A stretch of 64,000 nt of DNA, from positions 62,001-126,000 of the forward strand of contig NZ_BJKL01000010.1 in assembly GCF_006538345.1 (NCBI RefSeq). The letters are read 5' to 3'. Origin of the DNA: Alteromonas sp. KUL49 (GTDB taxonomy: Bacteria > Pseudomonadota > Gammaproteobacteria > Enterobacterales > Alteromonadaceae). Each line of letters starts with the position of its first letter. The first letter of the stretch is position 1. The position numbers and the translations under genes are program-made. This document shows positions 25,544 to 35,383 of this stretch, piece after piece. A model generated the notes under the pieces. That model was not told the origin of the DNA, ran no database searches, and saw only the letters and a list, made by a program, of their open reading frames with translations.

Positions 25544-28500
25544 ATGAGCATAAGAAAAACAGCACTTCTCTCTTGCATGCTATCGGCACTGGTATCGCCA
25601 CAACTAGCGCTTGCAAGTGAGGACACAACGACAAATCCACTCGCATCCATACCGCTGCGAAACATTGGTCCAGCGATGATATCGGGGCGAATCTCTGATT
25701 TTGCCTTTAACCCAAATAAACCTAACGAGTTTTTTGCCGCCACAGCATCAGGCAACTTGTGGAAAACCGAAAACAACATGACCACCTGGACGCCACTTTT
25801 TGAGCACGAAGGCGCATATTCCATCGGCGTTATCGAAATGGCACAGGGCAATGAGAACCTGCTCTGGATTGGTACGGGAGAGAACAACTCACAACGTTCA
25901 GTTGCCAATGGTGACGGCGTTTACAAATCATTAGACGGTGGTAAATCATGGACTAACATGGGGTTGAAAAACTCTGGTCACATCTCACAAATCTGGATAA
26001 ACCCCACCAACCACGACGAGGTACTTGTTGCCTCTCAAGGGCCATTATGGAGTGACGGTGGCGATCGTGGTCTGTACAAGACTACCGACGGTGGTGAAAC
26101 TTGGACGCGCATTCTGGAAATCGACCAATATACAGGTGTTAATGAATTTGTTGTCGACCCGCGAGATTTCGACAACATAGTGGTGAGCAGCTACCAACGT
26201 CGCCGACACGTGTGGACCCTCATTAACGGCGGCCCCGGTAGCGACATTCATAAAACCACAGATGGTGGTAAAACATGGCAAGTGGTCAGCGCCGGATTAC
26301 CGTCCAAAGACATGGGTAGAATCGGTTTAGCCATGGCGCCGTCTGCACCTGACACACTCTATGCCATTATTGAAGGCGATAGTGCGCAACAAGGTTTGTA
26401 TCGTTCAACGGATTTTGGACAGTCATGGGAAAAGCGCTCTGGACACATTACTTCAAGCCCACAGTACTATAACGAGATTGTGGTAGACCCTAAAAATCCA
26501 GACAGAGTGTACTCACTAGATACCTTTACTTCCGTGTCTGAAAACGGTGGAAAAAGCTTTGCGCCACTGTCTAACGAATTCCGCCATGTAGACGACCATG
26601 CACTTTGGATCGACCCGAATAATACCGACCACCTAATCATTGGTGGTGATGGTGGTGTTTATGAAAGTTGGGACCGCGGTCAACTATGGCGCCACGCGCA
26701 AAACCTTCCGTTAGCCCAGTTCTACCGTATTCAACCAGACAACGCTGAGCCGTTTTACAACGTATGCGGTGGTACCCAAGATAACAATTCACTTTGCGCG
26801 CCCTCTCGTACCGACGTGATTCACGGGATTACTAATGCTGATTGGACTATTGTCATTGGTGGCGACGGTTACAAACCGCAAATCGACCCTACTGACGAAA
26901 ACACCATTTACGCTCAATACCAATATGGCGGCTTAGCTCGCTATGACAAGCGTACTAAGGAATTGGTGTCGATTACACCTCACCCCGATAGTGGTGAGAA
27001 TGCCTACAAATGGAACTGGAATACACCTGTACTTATCAGCCCTCATAGCTCTACTCGGCTATTCTACGCTGCTGAAAAGGTATTTCAGTCGAATGACCGA
27101 GGTGAAAACTGGACTGCCATTAGTCCTGACCTTACGCGTCAAATGGATCGTAACCAACTAGACGTCATGGGAAGAGTGTGGAGCGTTGATACTATTGCTA
27201 AAAACGTGTCTACCTCTAAATGGGGGGCGATTATTGCCTTAAGTGAGAGTCCGATTAAAGAAGGGCTTATTTACGTGGGTACTGACGACGGTGTCATCAG
27301 CGTCACAGAAGATGGCGGTGAAAACTGGCGACAAGAAGACAGCTTTAGAGGCGTGCCTGACATGTCTCTGATTGAAGATATCATTACCTCTAAGCACGAC
27401 GAAAATGTTGCTTATGCCACCGTAGACAACCACAAGCGTGGTGACTTTGCGCCATATGTATTGAAAACTACCAACAAGGGTAAAAGTTGGAAATTAATTT
27501 CGGGTAACTTACCTGAATGGGGGTCAGTACATACTATTGCAGAGGATCACGTCGACCCTAACCTCCTGTTTGTCGGTACTGAGTATGGCTTATTCTTCTC
27601 ACAAAACGGTGGTGAGAGCTGGTCAAAAATGACTGGTGGATTACCTACCATTGCGGTTCGCGACATTGAAATTCAACAGCGTGAAAACGACCTTGTGGTA
27701 GGTACCTTTGGCCGAGGCATTTACATTGTTGACGACTATTCTCCGCTAAGAACAAATGCTGAAACTCTCACCGAGTCAGCCGCAACCTTGTTTGAAGTAA
27801 AAGATCCATGGCTATACGTCGAAGGGAATCAATACGGAAACGAACAAAAGGGTTCAAACGGTAATTCGTTATTTACCGCAGATAACCCGACCTATGGGGC
27901 CGTATTCTCCTACTACCTCAAAGATGGCTATACAACGCTAAAAGCTCAACGTCAAAAAAGCGAACAAGCCCTTGCTGCTGAGGGTGAAGATACGCCTTAC
28001 CCAAGCTGGGACGCGTTAAGAGAGGAAGACAACGAAGAAGCGCCAAGTGTTTACATAGAAGTTAAAGACAGTAACGACAATGTGGTAAGACGTGTACCTG
28101 CAAGCACAGGTAAAGGCTTCCACCGTATTGCTTGGGATCTACGCTACCCGTCGTTTAGCCCCATTAACCTTGTTAAACCAAGTGGCTACATTCCACCTTG
28201 GGGCCACCCACCTAAGGGGCCTATGGCATTGCCAGGTGAATACACAGCAACGCTAATGAAACGTCAATTTGGAAAAGTTGAAGCCCTTGGTGTACCGCAA
28301 ACCTTTACCGTGAAGTTGCTCAACAACAGTCCTGAAATTAGTACTGATCGCGAAGCCCTTCTGGCTGCTCAAATGCGTGCAGGTACTTTATACAGTAAAG
28401 TACAAGGTGCAGCGAAAAGCTACAGTGAGATTAAGTCTCGGATAAACCATGTGAAGCAAGCAATTGTTGAAGCCGTAAGTTCAACTGAAGATCAAGCACA

Positions 28501-28813
28501 GACGATTCGTGCGCTGAGCGAACGTTTGACCAATGTTGGCGTGCTGCTTTACGGCGACAGTGTCATTAGTTCTCGACAAGAGCCAGTACCATGGTCGGTA
28601 AGAGGCCGTAGTTCCTCAGTATACCGCAGCATCATCAACAACCAGTTTAATGTATCGGGCAACCACTTAACTTCGTTGGCGATTGCCGAAACTGAGTACC
28701 AGCGTGTGGCTGAACAGCTGTCGCAAATCAACGCAGAATTGGTTGAATTAGAAGCGCAAATGGATGCGATTAACGCGCCATGGACACCGGGTAGGACCCC
28801 AGCGTCTTTATAA
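25544..28813 (+). CDS. Secreted BNR/sortilin-type beta-propeller protein
   Basis: The frame is open from 25493, but the signal peptide (MSIRKTALLSCMLSAL to LALA) begins at the ATG at 25544, with GGGG five bases upstream, so I use 1,089 residues. The first 730 residues carry many BNR/Asp-box turns (SxDxGxxW), for example SLDGGKSW, TTDGGETW, TTDGGKTW, STDFGQSW and SQNGGESW, building the ten-bladed propeller of VPS10/sortilin-like proteins (also annotated as glycosyl hydrolase). The end of the chain is a helical domain (MRAGTLYSKVQGAAKSYSEI and on). No glycosidase catalytic residues can be named, so function is unknown; it probably acts in the periplasm or outside the cell. A strong terminator follows. 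Confidence 0.88.
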   Translation: MSIRKTALLSCMLSALVSPQLALASEDTTTNPLASIPLRNIGPAMISGRISDFAFNPNKPNEFFAATASGNLWKTENNMTTWTPLFEHEGAYSIGVIEMAQGNENLLWIGTGENNSQRSVANGDGVYKSLDGGKSWTNMGLKNSGHISQIWINPTNHDEVLVASQGPLWSDGGDRGLYKTTDGGETWTRILEIDQYTGVNEFVVDPRDFDNIVVSSYQRRRHVWTLINGGPGSDIHKTTDGGKTWQVVSAGLPSKDMGRIGLAMAPSAPDTLYAIIEGDSAQQGLYRSTDFGQSWEKRSGHITSSPQYYNEIVVDPKNPDRVYSLDTFTSVSENGGKSFAPLSNEFRHVDDHALWIDPNNTDHLIIGGDGGVYESWDRGQLWRHAQNLPLAQFYRIQPDNAEPFYNVCGGTQDNNSLCAPSRTDVIHGITNADWTIVIGGDGYKPQIDPTDENTIYAQYQYGGLARYDKRTKELVSITPHPDSGENAYKWNWNTPVLISPHSSTRLFYAAEKVFQSNDRGENWTAISPDLTRQMDRNQLDVMGRVWSVDTIAKNVSTSKWGAIIALSESPIKEGLIYVGTDDGVISVTEDGGENWRQEDSFRGVPDMSLIEDIITSKHDENVAYATVDNHKRGDFAPYVLKTTNKGKSWKLISGNLPEWGSVHTIAEDHVDPNLLFVGTEYGLFFSQNGGESWSKMTGGLPTIAVRDIEIQQRENDLVVGTFGRGIYIVDDYSPLRTNAETLTESAATLFEVKDPWLYVEGNQYGNEQKGSNGNSLFTADNPTYGAVFSYYLKDGYTTLKAQRQKSEQALAAEGEDTPYPSWDALREEDNEEAPSVYIEVKDSNDNVVRRVPASTGKGFHRIAWDLRYPSFSPINLVKPSGYIPPWGHPPKGPMALPGEYTATLMKRQFGKVEALGVPQTFTVKLLNNSPEISTDREALLAAQMRAGTLYSKVQGAAKSYSEIKSRINHVKQAIVEAVSSTEDQAQTIRALSERLTNVGVLLYGDSVISSRQEPVPWSVRGRSSSVYRSIINNQFNVSGNHLTSLAIAETEYQRVAEQLSQINAELVELEAQMDAINAPWTPGRTPASL

Positions 28814-28828
28814 CGCTTTTCATCAAGT

Positions 28829-28865
28829 AAAAAAGCCGCCGCATCTGATGATGTGGCGGCTTTTT
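28829..28865. terminator. Bidirectional intrinsic terminator
   Basis: GCCGCCGCATC and GATGTGGCGGC pair around TGAT with one G-T pair, with AAAAA on the left and TTTTT on the right. It lies between the convergent BNR protein and creA genes and should work in both directions. Confidence 0.92.
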
Positions 28866-28869
28866 CATT

Positions 28870-29361
28870 TTAATTACTCGATTGAACGCTAGTTACGTCT
28901 ACACCTGTATTCCACAAAGGCACGGTAGAAATACTGTGTTTAAAGCTTCCTGAGGTTTCCTTGGTACTGTAAGACAGGTAAATCAATGTGTTTGAATCTG
29001 CATCATAAATTCTGCGTAATTTCATATTCTTGAAAAATACGCTTTTCGATTTTTTAAAAATGACTTCGCCAGAATCTGACATATCAATCGCAGCAAGCAT
29101 TTCAGCGGTGATAGGCCCCGTTTGGCGACATGCAATGGAGCTGTCTGATGGGTCTGAAAAATCCAAGTCTGCTTCTATACTCGAAATATGACAAGTAACA
29201 CCTGTTACTATGGGGTCTTGTAAGGCATCAATTTTAATGTCTTTGGTGGTAAATACTCCCAAAGAAACATCCCCGACTTCACTGTCGCTACACGCCGACA
29301 ATCCGATTAGCCCAACACTGACTAGTCCAATAAAAACAGCCTTTTTAAGATAATGCGTCAT
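28870..29361 (-). CDS. creA: CreA-family lipoprotein
   Basis: The protein has a lipoprotein signal with lipobox LSAC, so it should be attached to a membrane by Cys. The mature part follows E. coli CreA closely: DPIVTGVTCHIS, DSSIACRQTGPI, GEVIFKKSKSVFFKNMKLRRI and YDADSNTLIYLSYSTKETSGS, ending HSISTVPLW. CreA lies next to creBCD in enterobacteria, but its function is unknown. In E. coli it is periplasmic, not a lipoprotein, so the Cys is a difference here. GAGGG upstream of the ATG supports the start. It faces the shared terminator on its downstream side and lies 70 bp from the flavodoxin gene. Confidence 0.88.
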   Translation of the reverse strand: MTHYLKKAVFIGLVSVGLIGLSACSDSEVGDVSLGVFTTKDIKIDALQDPIVTGVTCHISSIEADLDFSDPSDSSIACRQTGPITAEMLAAIDMSDSGEVIFKKSKSVFFKNMKLRRIYDADSNTLIYLSYSTKETSGSFKHSISTVPLWNTGVDVTSVQSSN

Positions 29362-29430
29362 AAAAATTCCCTCAATGCTTTTACAGGCAGTCTAGCAAAT
29401 CACAATGCTAACTTCTAAGCACGGGAAAGG

Positions 29431-29871
29431 TTACTCAGGTAAATTATTCATTACCCAGTCGTAGATAGGAATATCGGTATGATTGTTATTGTATGCATCT
29501 AGAGTGAGTATGTCGCTTAATGGCTTTGCGCCCGCATTGCGAAGGGCATCATCAAGTAAGCAACCAGCCGTACCAAATTCTTTATAGCGACTGTCGCCAA
29601 AATTTAAAATCAAATACTCGCAATCAGGCAACAAATATTGCTGCCTAATTAACTGCAAATAGATACGCCTAAGATATGGAGAAAATTCTCCTGCGCCAGT
29701 GTTAGATACAAAAAACACCACCGTTTGCGTAGGCGCAATTAGTACATCATCTAGCGTTGAATATTCGTGAAAATGTATCTTGTAAGTGCTAGCGAGTTTC
29801 TCGCGTAAATCACAGGCAAACCCTCGGGAAGTGCCTGTGACTGAACCTACAACAAAGTGAAGAGTTTTCAT
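29431..29871 (-). CDS. Flavodoxin-like protein (MioC type)
   Basis: The 146-residue protein has the flavodoxin fold: FVVGSVTGTSRGFACDL gives the phosphate-binding loop for FMN (T-G-T), VVFFVSNTGAGEFSPYLRRI the second FMN loop, and LNFGDSRYKEFGTAGCLLDDA the third. It resembles MioC more than long-chain flavodoxins. It should carry electrons in the cytoplasm, but its partner is unknown. It is located 18 bases after the metalloprotease stop, so it is probably in the same transcript. No Shine-Dalgarno is clear. Confidence 0.82.
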   Translation of the reverse strand: MKTLHFVVGSVTGTSRGFACDLREKLASTYKIHFHEYSTLDDVLIAPTQTVVFFVSNTGAGEFSPYLRRIYLQLIRQQYLLPDCEYLILNFGDSRYKEFGTAGCLLDDALRNAGAKPLSDILTLDAYNNNHTDIPIYDWVMNNLPE

Positions 29872-29889
29872 TGTTATTGATAATTCACC

Positions 29890-32271
29890 TTAAATCGGAG
29901 AACCCGGTGGTAGCGCAGGTACAACAAATCCTCCCGTCCACTCTCCCGTTTCAAGATAAGTCGACAGCTGGTTATACAAGACTTCATCTGCATCTCGTTT
30001 ACTATCATCATCTAGCCACTCTTCAAATTCCAACAAGGCGCTTTGAATGGACAATTTAGCTTCTGACGATAGCTGAGGTGACGTTACCGCCGCCATGACA
30101 GCGTTTATAGATACCATTTGTAAACGCACATCAAGATTGTCAGTGGCGCGTTTATTACTATACCAATGTGTTTCTAAAATCTTGGACACTAGCTCTCCAG
30201 CACTCGGTAGTTTGTCTACCATGCCACTTTGATACTGCAAACGATTTAGCCTTTCTGGGTGAAGTAGTAGCGAGAAAGCAAAATTTGCTGCCGATGCCCC
30301 TGCACTAATAGGGTCAAGCATTAGCCCCATACGGCCGTTAAAGTGCTCGCGAGTGATATCATCGCCATATGAGGTGGGAGGAATAATTGATAACACAGCT
30401 TCAGGCATGGCTAGATAACTCGACTGAGTTGCCGAAATCAATTGCTCAATAGCCTTCAATTGTGTTGATGGAGCGACAAAGGTTTGCCCTTTTATTTCGC
30501 CGTAATCACCTTTGCGTTCATATTCATAATTTAAGCCCCCCACTTGCTTTGCAACCGCCTCCAATTGGAAACGATGCAATAAATAAATGGGAACAAGGGC
30601 ATTTTCTAGAGACGATAGACTGTCGCCATCTCGCAAAGTATCTAGCCCCATGTTCTTTAGTGCATGAGCACGAATAGCGGATAGCTCTTCAAAAGCGACC
30701 AAAGGATCACTGCCGTTCTCCCACATATGACCGGTTGACGATCCGTGACGAGCACTACGAGTATCAGCATCAGATTTAAATAATAATCCCGCATCACGTG
30801 AGGTTTGAATAATACTTGCTAATCCTGATGTCTCAGCATCTTGAGATACAAAATCTTGATAACCATAGGCCACAGTGTGCAAATCCCATGCGCCCATACC
30901 TTTATCGTAAGCATCCTCCAACACAATTTTGCCTCTGACTAGGGAAATTTTTGGATGGGGGTAGTCCATCACTGATGCGCGGCCGTTTTCACTCGCCGCA
31001 AAGTTATGAGCGATACCCAAGGTGTGGCCTACTTCATGGGCAGACAACTGTTTAATACGATCAAGTGCCATTGTCTGTTGTTCAACGGTATCGTCGTTTC
31101 CATTGCTAAACGGGCTTGTAAGGCCAAGGGCAATCAAGTAATCCTGTCGCACTCGCAACGAACCCAATGTAACGTGCCCTTTAATGATCTCTCCAGTGCG
31201 TGGGTCAACCACAGATGAGCCATAAGACCACCCTCGAGTAGCACGGTGCACCCAATTGATCACATTGTACCGCACGTCCATAGGGTCAGCGCCCTCAGGC
31301 AGCACTTTGACTTGGAAAGCATCTTTATAACCAATCGCTTCAAATGCTTGATTCCACCATTGTGCACCTTCTTTTAGCGACGACATTACAGGCTCTGGAA
31401 TACCAGGATCAAGGTAATATATGATTGGCTCAACCGCTTCACTCACATCCGACTCTGGCGATACTTTTTCCAGTCTATGGCGGGTAATAAATCGTTGTTC
31501 AGTAGCTGCGTCAATGGGAGTTGCGTAATCAAAATAGCGGAATTTCCAGTAACCTGAATAAGGATGATAAACCCTAGGTTCATAGCCTGCCGGTGGGAGT
31601 GCGATAAACGAATGATGCAGATGTACTGAAATACTGATGGGGTCAGGTGTCACCTGAGAAACAAATTCTCCCGGCTTAGTCCCGCCATAGGTTACTAACG
31701 CCTCCAGTTCTGTATTCTCAACAAATGCTTTGGTTCTGGGTAAGTAGACACCACTACGAGAGCTATCAGCCTTGAAGCTACCTTGACCACGGCCGCTTAA
31801 TCGGTTTGATATACCGTGAATATCACTGAACAAATAAGGAGTGTAATCGATCAACACACTTTCTTCAGATATAGCTACGATCTTAAAACCCGCAATCACT
31901 GAATCGGCAAAAGCTTCATCAATACTGCTGCGCTCGGCTTGATTGTCCGTAACAGCGCGATAATCAGTGTTCAATTGCTTGAGTAGCAACTTGTTGCCAA
32001 AACGCTGAAAGACTACCAAGCGAGTTTGACCCAGCTGACCCCGATCCAAACCAATATCGTTGGATCCTACACCATGGGGCAAGCTACTTTGAAAGAGGTA
32101 TTGCGTATCGCCAACGGGCACAGCAAGAAACACTTTGTCTTTGCTTTCGTCGTAATAAATGGGGATAAGCCCGTCGCGTTTCTCCATGTTTTGAGTGTAA
32201 TCGGAGATAGTAGGCACATCCGCCCACACCGATGACACAAAAAGCATCAAGGTGATAAGGTATTTTTTCAT
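29890..32271 (-). CDS. Zinc-dependent metalloprotease, DUF5117/M10-like
   Basis: A signal peptide (MKKYLITLMLFVSSVWA) precedes a 793-residue protein. The zinc site is HEVGHTLGIAH, starting at about residue 412, i.e. HExxHxxGxxH with three His ligands and Glu base, the metzincin pattern. ASVMDYPHPK after it is the Met-turn region. The N-terminal half (VFLAVPVGDTQYLFQSSLPHG, GLDRGQLGQTRLV, FEPRVYHP-like segment) matches the DUF5117/DUF5118 modules typical of large secreted proteases in Alteromonadales and Bacteroidetes. It is likely periplasmic or outer-membrane associated; substrate unknown. The flavodoxin gene follows after 18 bases. Confidence 0.88.
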   Translation of the reverse strand: MKKYLITLMLFVSSVWADVPTISDYTQNMEKRDGLIPIYYDESKDKVFLAVPVGDTQYLFQSSLPHGVGSNDIGLDRGQLGQTRLVVFQRFGNKLLLKQLNTDYRAVTDNQAERSSIDEAFADSVIAGFKIVAISEESVLIDYTPYLFSDIHGISNRLSGRGQGSFKADSSRSGVYLPRTKAFVENTELEALVTYGGTKPGEFVSQVTPDPISISVHLHHSFIALPPAGYEPRVYHPYSGYWKFRYFDYATPIDAATEQRFITRHRLEKVSPESDVSEAVEPIIYYLDPGIPEPVMSSLKEGAQWWNQAFEAIGYKDAFQVKVLPEGADPMDVRYNVINWVHRATRGWSYGSSVVDPRTGEIIKGHVTLGSLRVRQDYLIALGLTSPFSNGNDDTVEQQTMALDRIKQLSAHEVGHTLGIAHNFAASENGRASVMDYPHPKISLVRGKIVLEDAYDKGMGAWDLHTVAYGYQDFVSQDAETSGLASIIQTSRDAGLLFKSDADTRSARHGSSTGHMWENGSDPLVAFEELSAIRAHALKNMGLDTLRDGDSLSSLENALVPIYLLHRFQLEAVAKQVGGLNYEYERKGDYGEIKGQTFVAPSTQLKAIEQLISATQSSYLAMPEAVLSIIPPTSYGDDITREHFNGRMGLMLDPISAGASAANFAFSLLLHPERLNRLQYQSGMVDKLPSAGELVSKILETHWYSNKRATDNLDVRLQMVSINAVMAAVTSPQLSSEAKLSIQSALLEFEEWLDDDSKRDADEVLYNQLSTYLETGEWTGGFVVPALPPGSPI

Positions 32272-32287
32272 TATGATTCCCTGTCAA

Positions 32288-32356
32288 GTACTTGTTGTTT
32301 GTTATGAATTCATCAATCGGACATTCTTTGAACGCCGATTATTGCGTACTTGTTGT
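32288..32356. repeat. Direct repeat pair GTACTTGTTGT upstream of divergent genes
   Basis: The 11-mer GTACTTGTTGT occurs at 32288-32298 and again at 32346-32356, 58 bp apart. Both lie in the 220-bp region between the divergent metalloprotease and saccharopine-dehydrogenase-like genes. It may be a regulator site or chance; the rest of the gap holds no gene. Confidence 0.3.
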
Positions 32357-32491
32357 ACTACGTTACCCCACCAATCATCGTATTACCAGTGAGCAATTCA
32401 TTTCTTAAATAGACTGTTATTACTGAAAAAAATGATACCTATTCTATGCTTTGCGTATATTTGATGAACCACAACAAATAGGACTCAATTT

Positions 32492-33667
32492 ATGGCATCT
32501 ACTCGTGAATTTGATGTAGTGATTTTTGGTGCTACAGGCTTTACCGGAAAGCTAGTCGCAGAATACTTTCAAGCACAATATGCTGATAATGAATCGATAC
32601 GCTGGGCAATTGCTGGACGTAACGCCGACAAGCTAGAAAGCGTTAAGCAGGCGCTCTCAATTAGCGATAGTGTGGCATCTATCGTAGTTGACAGCGATGA
32701 TGATGAGGCGCTCTCAAACCTAACCAAGCGCACTAGTGTGGTGCTTACTACCGTTGGTCCGTATCAAATATACGGTGAGAAATTATTGGCAGCGTGCGTA
32801 GAAAACGCCACCGGCTACACAGACTTATGTGGAGAACCGGCATGGATGCATCAAATGATTGGAAAATATGAAGCTCGCGCGAAAGAAACTGGAGCCAACA
32901 TTGTATTCTCATGTGGTTTTGATTCGATACCTTTTGATTTAGGGGTCTACTATTTCCAACAACATGCAAAAGCGGAGACGGGAAAGACGCTGAAATACGT
33001 CAAAGGCCGAGTAAGAGCCATGAAGGGTACGTTTTCTGGCGGTACGGCAGCAAGCTTAAAAGCGACGATGGCAGCAGCATATCAAGACAAGTCAGTTCTT
33101 GCGGCGCTGAAAAACCCCTACTCTCTAGCCAACCCTGCGAATACCCATCCACAACCAGACGGAAATACTCCGCACCTGGATGAGTCTCTAAACTCTTGGT
33201 CAGCACCATTTATAATGGCTGCAATTAACACGAAAAACGTCCACCGATCTAATCACTTAGCAGGCTACCCTTATGGTGAAGACTTTCAGTATGACGAAAT
33301 GCTGCTGACAGGTCCTGGTGAAAAAGGCCAAGCTATGGCGCAACATGTTGCTGAAGACAAGTCACTTGCCAGTGATGATGGTCCGAAACCCGGTGAAGGT
33401 CCGAGCAAAGAAGAGCGCGAGACCGGCTTTTATGATGTGATGTTTGTGGGCCAAACTGACGACGGCAATCTGTTAATTACTTCGGTAAAAGGTGATAAAG
33501 ATCCAGGGTATGGTTCTACCAGTAAAATGATTTCAGAGTCTGCGTTGTGTTTGGCTAATGATGTGAATCTACCTGGTGGTTTCTACACGCCAGCGGCAGC
33601 GTTTGGCGACGCCATTATTCAACGCTTAACGAAAAAAGCAGGCCTTACGTTCACAATTGAGCGATAG
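32492..33667 (+). CDS. Saccharopine dehydrogenase-like oxidoreductase
   Basis: The N-terminus is a Rossmann nucleotide-binding motif, FDVVIFGATGFTGKLVAEYF, followed by WAIAGRNADKLESVK and VVLTTVGPYQIYGEKLLAAC, the pattern of the saccharopine dehydrogenase-like family that includes mammalian SCCPDH and mycobacterial trans-acting enoyl reductase. DLCGEPAWM and FSCGFDSIPFDLGVYY are further family blocks. At 391 residues it is full length and cytoplasmic. Family members reduce enoyl groups on lipids or have unknown roles; true saccharopine dehydrogenase activity is unlikely. It diverges from the metalloprotease and is followed by a hairpin. Confidence 0.85.
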   Translation: MASTREFDVVIFGATGFTGKLVAEYFQAQYADNESIRWAIAGRNADKLESVKQALSISDSVASIVVDSDDDEALSNLTKRTSVVLTTVGPYQIYGEKLLAACVENATGYTDLCGEPAWMHQMIGKYEARAKETGANIVFSCGFDSIPFDLGVYYFQQHAKAETGKTLKYVKGRVRAMKGTFSGGTAASLKATMAAAYQDKSVLAALKNPYSLANPANTHPQPDGNTPHLDESLNSWSAPFIMAAINTKNVHRSNHLAGYPYGEDFQYDEMLLTGPGEKGQAMAQHVAEDKSLASDDGPKPGEGPSKEERETGFYDVMFVGQTDDGNLLITSVKGDKDPGYGSTSKMISESALCLANDVNLPGGFYTPAAAFGDAIIQRLTKKAGLTFTIER

Positions 33668-33688
33668 CAGAAACGAGAAAGCAACAAA

Positions 33689-33714
33689 ATCAAGGGGCAT
33701 AACGGCCCCTTGAT
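33689..33714. terminator. Hairpin downstream of the saccharopine dehydrogenase-like gene
   Basis: ATCAAGGGGC and GCCCCTTGAT pair exactly around a 6-nt loop, 22 bases after the stop codon. There is no T-run, so it is a probable but not a classical terminator. Confidence 0.65.
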
Positions 33715-33782
33715 CCATATCAACCCTAGTATCAAAGGATTTGTGCACAATACCATCACCCAGTCGCCGCCTTTAAAATTTA

Positions 33783-34178
33783 ATGAGCGAAAATCATTTC
33801 AACGCTTCGCATGTTTTGCCCAAGAGTGACACATCCTTTCGTGTTTCTATTCGCAAAGCTGCAGAAATAGCCATTTCTGATAAGCCTGTTTTTGGCGCGC
33901 ATGTCACCTTGTTTCCTGCGTCACTGCGCGAAACCAACTTTGTCGCTCCCCCAAGTTGTTTGCTAGGTTGGCTCGACCACAATCGATTAGATCATTTAGT
34001 CATCAAACCTACTGTGTTATTGCCAGGTGAAAACGTAGATGTGAGCGCACTCAGAACGCAGTACTTTTTTGCTGACGATGGCACACTGAGAACCACTCAG
34101 CCACTGAAAATTCGACTGCTAGCGAGTACCCCACAAGATATACATCACCATGGTTGGATGTTGTTTTCACCACTATAA
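33783..34178 (+). CDS. Hypothetical protein (131 aa)
   Basis: I do not recognise this protein. It has no signal peptide or membrane segment and would be cytoplasmic. Visible features are a mixed alpha/beta composition, a segment with ALRTQYFFADDGTLRTTQPL, and a His-rich end (IHHHGWMLFSPL). No Shine-Dalgarno is clear before the ATG. Coding is supported by codon use without long antisense frames and by its position between a terminator-like hairpin and the diguanylate cyclase gene, 101 bp away. It could be a partner of the cyclase, but nothing proves this. Confidence 0.5.
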   Translation: MSENHFNASHVLPKSDTSFRVSIRKAAEIAISDKPVFGAHVTLFPASLRETNFVAPPSCLLGWLDHNRLDHLVIKPTVLLPGENVDVSALRTQYFFADDGTLRTTQPLKIRLLASTPQDIHHHGWMLFSPL

Positions 34179-34279
34179 AATCAATACAGTTCAAGGATAT
34201 AATTTATATCTATCGTCGAATTTTTCATGCGATGCTCTATACTCAACGTTAAAGCGGTAACTGTTACCAAGGCAGCACT

Positions 34280-35380
34280 TTGAAGTTGATACCTGCGACA
34301 TACTTTTTCGATAAAGAAACCGAAGCAAAATTCCAAGTACACATCAACAAGAGCTCTCATCGCCTTGTTGCCATCATGTTTTACATTCTTATTGCACTGC
34401 TTTCCGCGTTTTCCTTAACCGACCTATTTAGCGGCGCTTTCACCAAAAATGCGCTGGAAAATGCCCTTCGCATGGTAATGATAGCGCTTTCAATAGTGTG
34501 TATTTACAGAACCAGTAACAAATACTCGGAAAATGCTGACAAACGTTTTTTGTTCTACGCCGCAGTATTTACTGTAACAAGCGTAGGACTATTCGGAAGT
34601 GTTGCTCATGGTCATGGCGAGCTGAACGAAGGTGGTCCAATGTTAGTCTCGGCAGCAATAATCACGCTTCCCATGTTACACCTAGGTCATAAACTGATTC
34701 TCTGGAGCATTATGGGAGCTGGCCTCTTCATTATCCAGAGCTTCACAGGGATTTCGTTGTACTGGGCCATTTTTTATTTCATTGCCATGACAGTTATCAT
34801 GATTATTCTGCAATACCAGCTCGATGTATTATTGAGAAATCAATTTCGCGCCCAGTTGGTTGAATCTGAAAAAGCCAAAACGGATAAGTTGACGGGTCTA
34901 TATAATCGATACAGCTTCGATACAAATTTTAATAAACTGCTTAAAAATCTAGCGCCCACAGATACGCTGTGGTTGGCCATGCTTGATATCGACTATTTCA
35001 AGAAATACAACGACAACTATGGTCATTTAGAAGGCGACAGAGTGCTAGTTAAAGTTGCCGACTTACTAAGCAAGCAACATGCTGATATGGTGGTTCGTTT
35101 TGGCGGTGAAGAGTTCATTTTAGTAAAAACAGGACCAACGTGTGACCTCCCATGGCTGTCTGATTTACCCGCTCAATTTCGAGATCTCGCAATACCACAT
35201 AAATACTCACCACTGTCACATGTTACGGTATCCGTAGGCGTAGTCTCGGTATCAGGAAGCACTGAACATGTCACCACAACTGCGTTATTAACGGTTGCTG
35301 ATGAGCTGATGTACTGCGCTAAATCAATGGGTAGGAACAGAGTTACCAGTCAGACATATGCACATCAAGATAGTCAATAG
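34280..35380 (+). CDS. Membrane-bound diguanylate cyclase
   Basis: The protein makes cyclic di-GMP from GTP. The N-terminal half has about five or six hydrophobic helices (from LVAIMFYILIALLSAFSL to AIFYFIAMTVIMIILQY), a membrane sensor module. The GGDEF domain starts with DKLTGLYNRYSFDTNFN, has LAMLDIDYFKKYNDNYGHLEGD, and the active-site loop FGGEEFI at about residues 274-280. The inhibitory I-site, normally RxxD before the loop, reads QHAD, so product inhibition may be lost. The start is a TTG at 34280 with AAGG about 8 bases upstream; the next ATG would cut into the first helix. Its downstream neighbour, the histidine kinase, converges with a gap of 3 bases. Confidence 0.9.
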   Translation: MKLIPATYFFDKETEAKFQVHINKSSHRLVAIMFYILIALLSAFSLTDLFSGAFTKNALENALRMVMIALSIVCIYRTSNKYSENADKRFLFYAAVFTVTSVGLFGSVAHGHGELNEGGPMLVSAAIITLPMLHLGHKLILWSIMGAGLFIIQSFTGISLYWAIFYFIAMTVIMIILQYQLDVLLRNQFRAQLVESEKAKTDKLTGLYNRYSFDTNFNKLLKNLAPTDTLWLAMLDIDYFKKYNDNYGHLEGDRVLVKVADLLSKQHADMVVRFGGEEFILVKTGPTCDLPWLSDLPAQFRDLAIPHKYSPLSHVTVSVGVVSVSGSTEHVTTTALLTVADELMYCAKSMGRNRVTSQTYAHQDSQ

Positions 35381-35383
35381 CGA

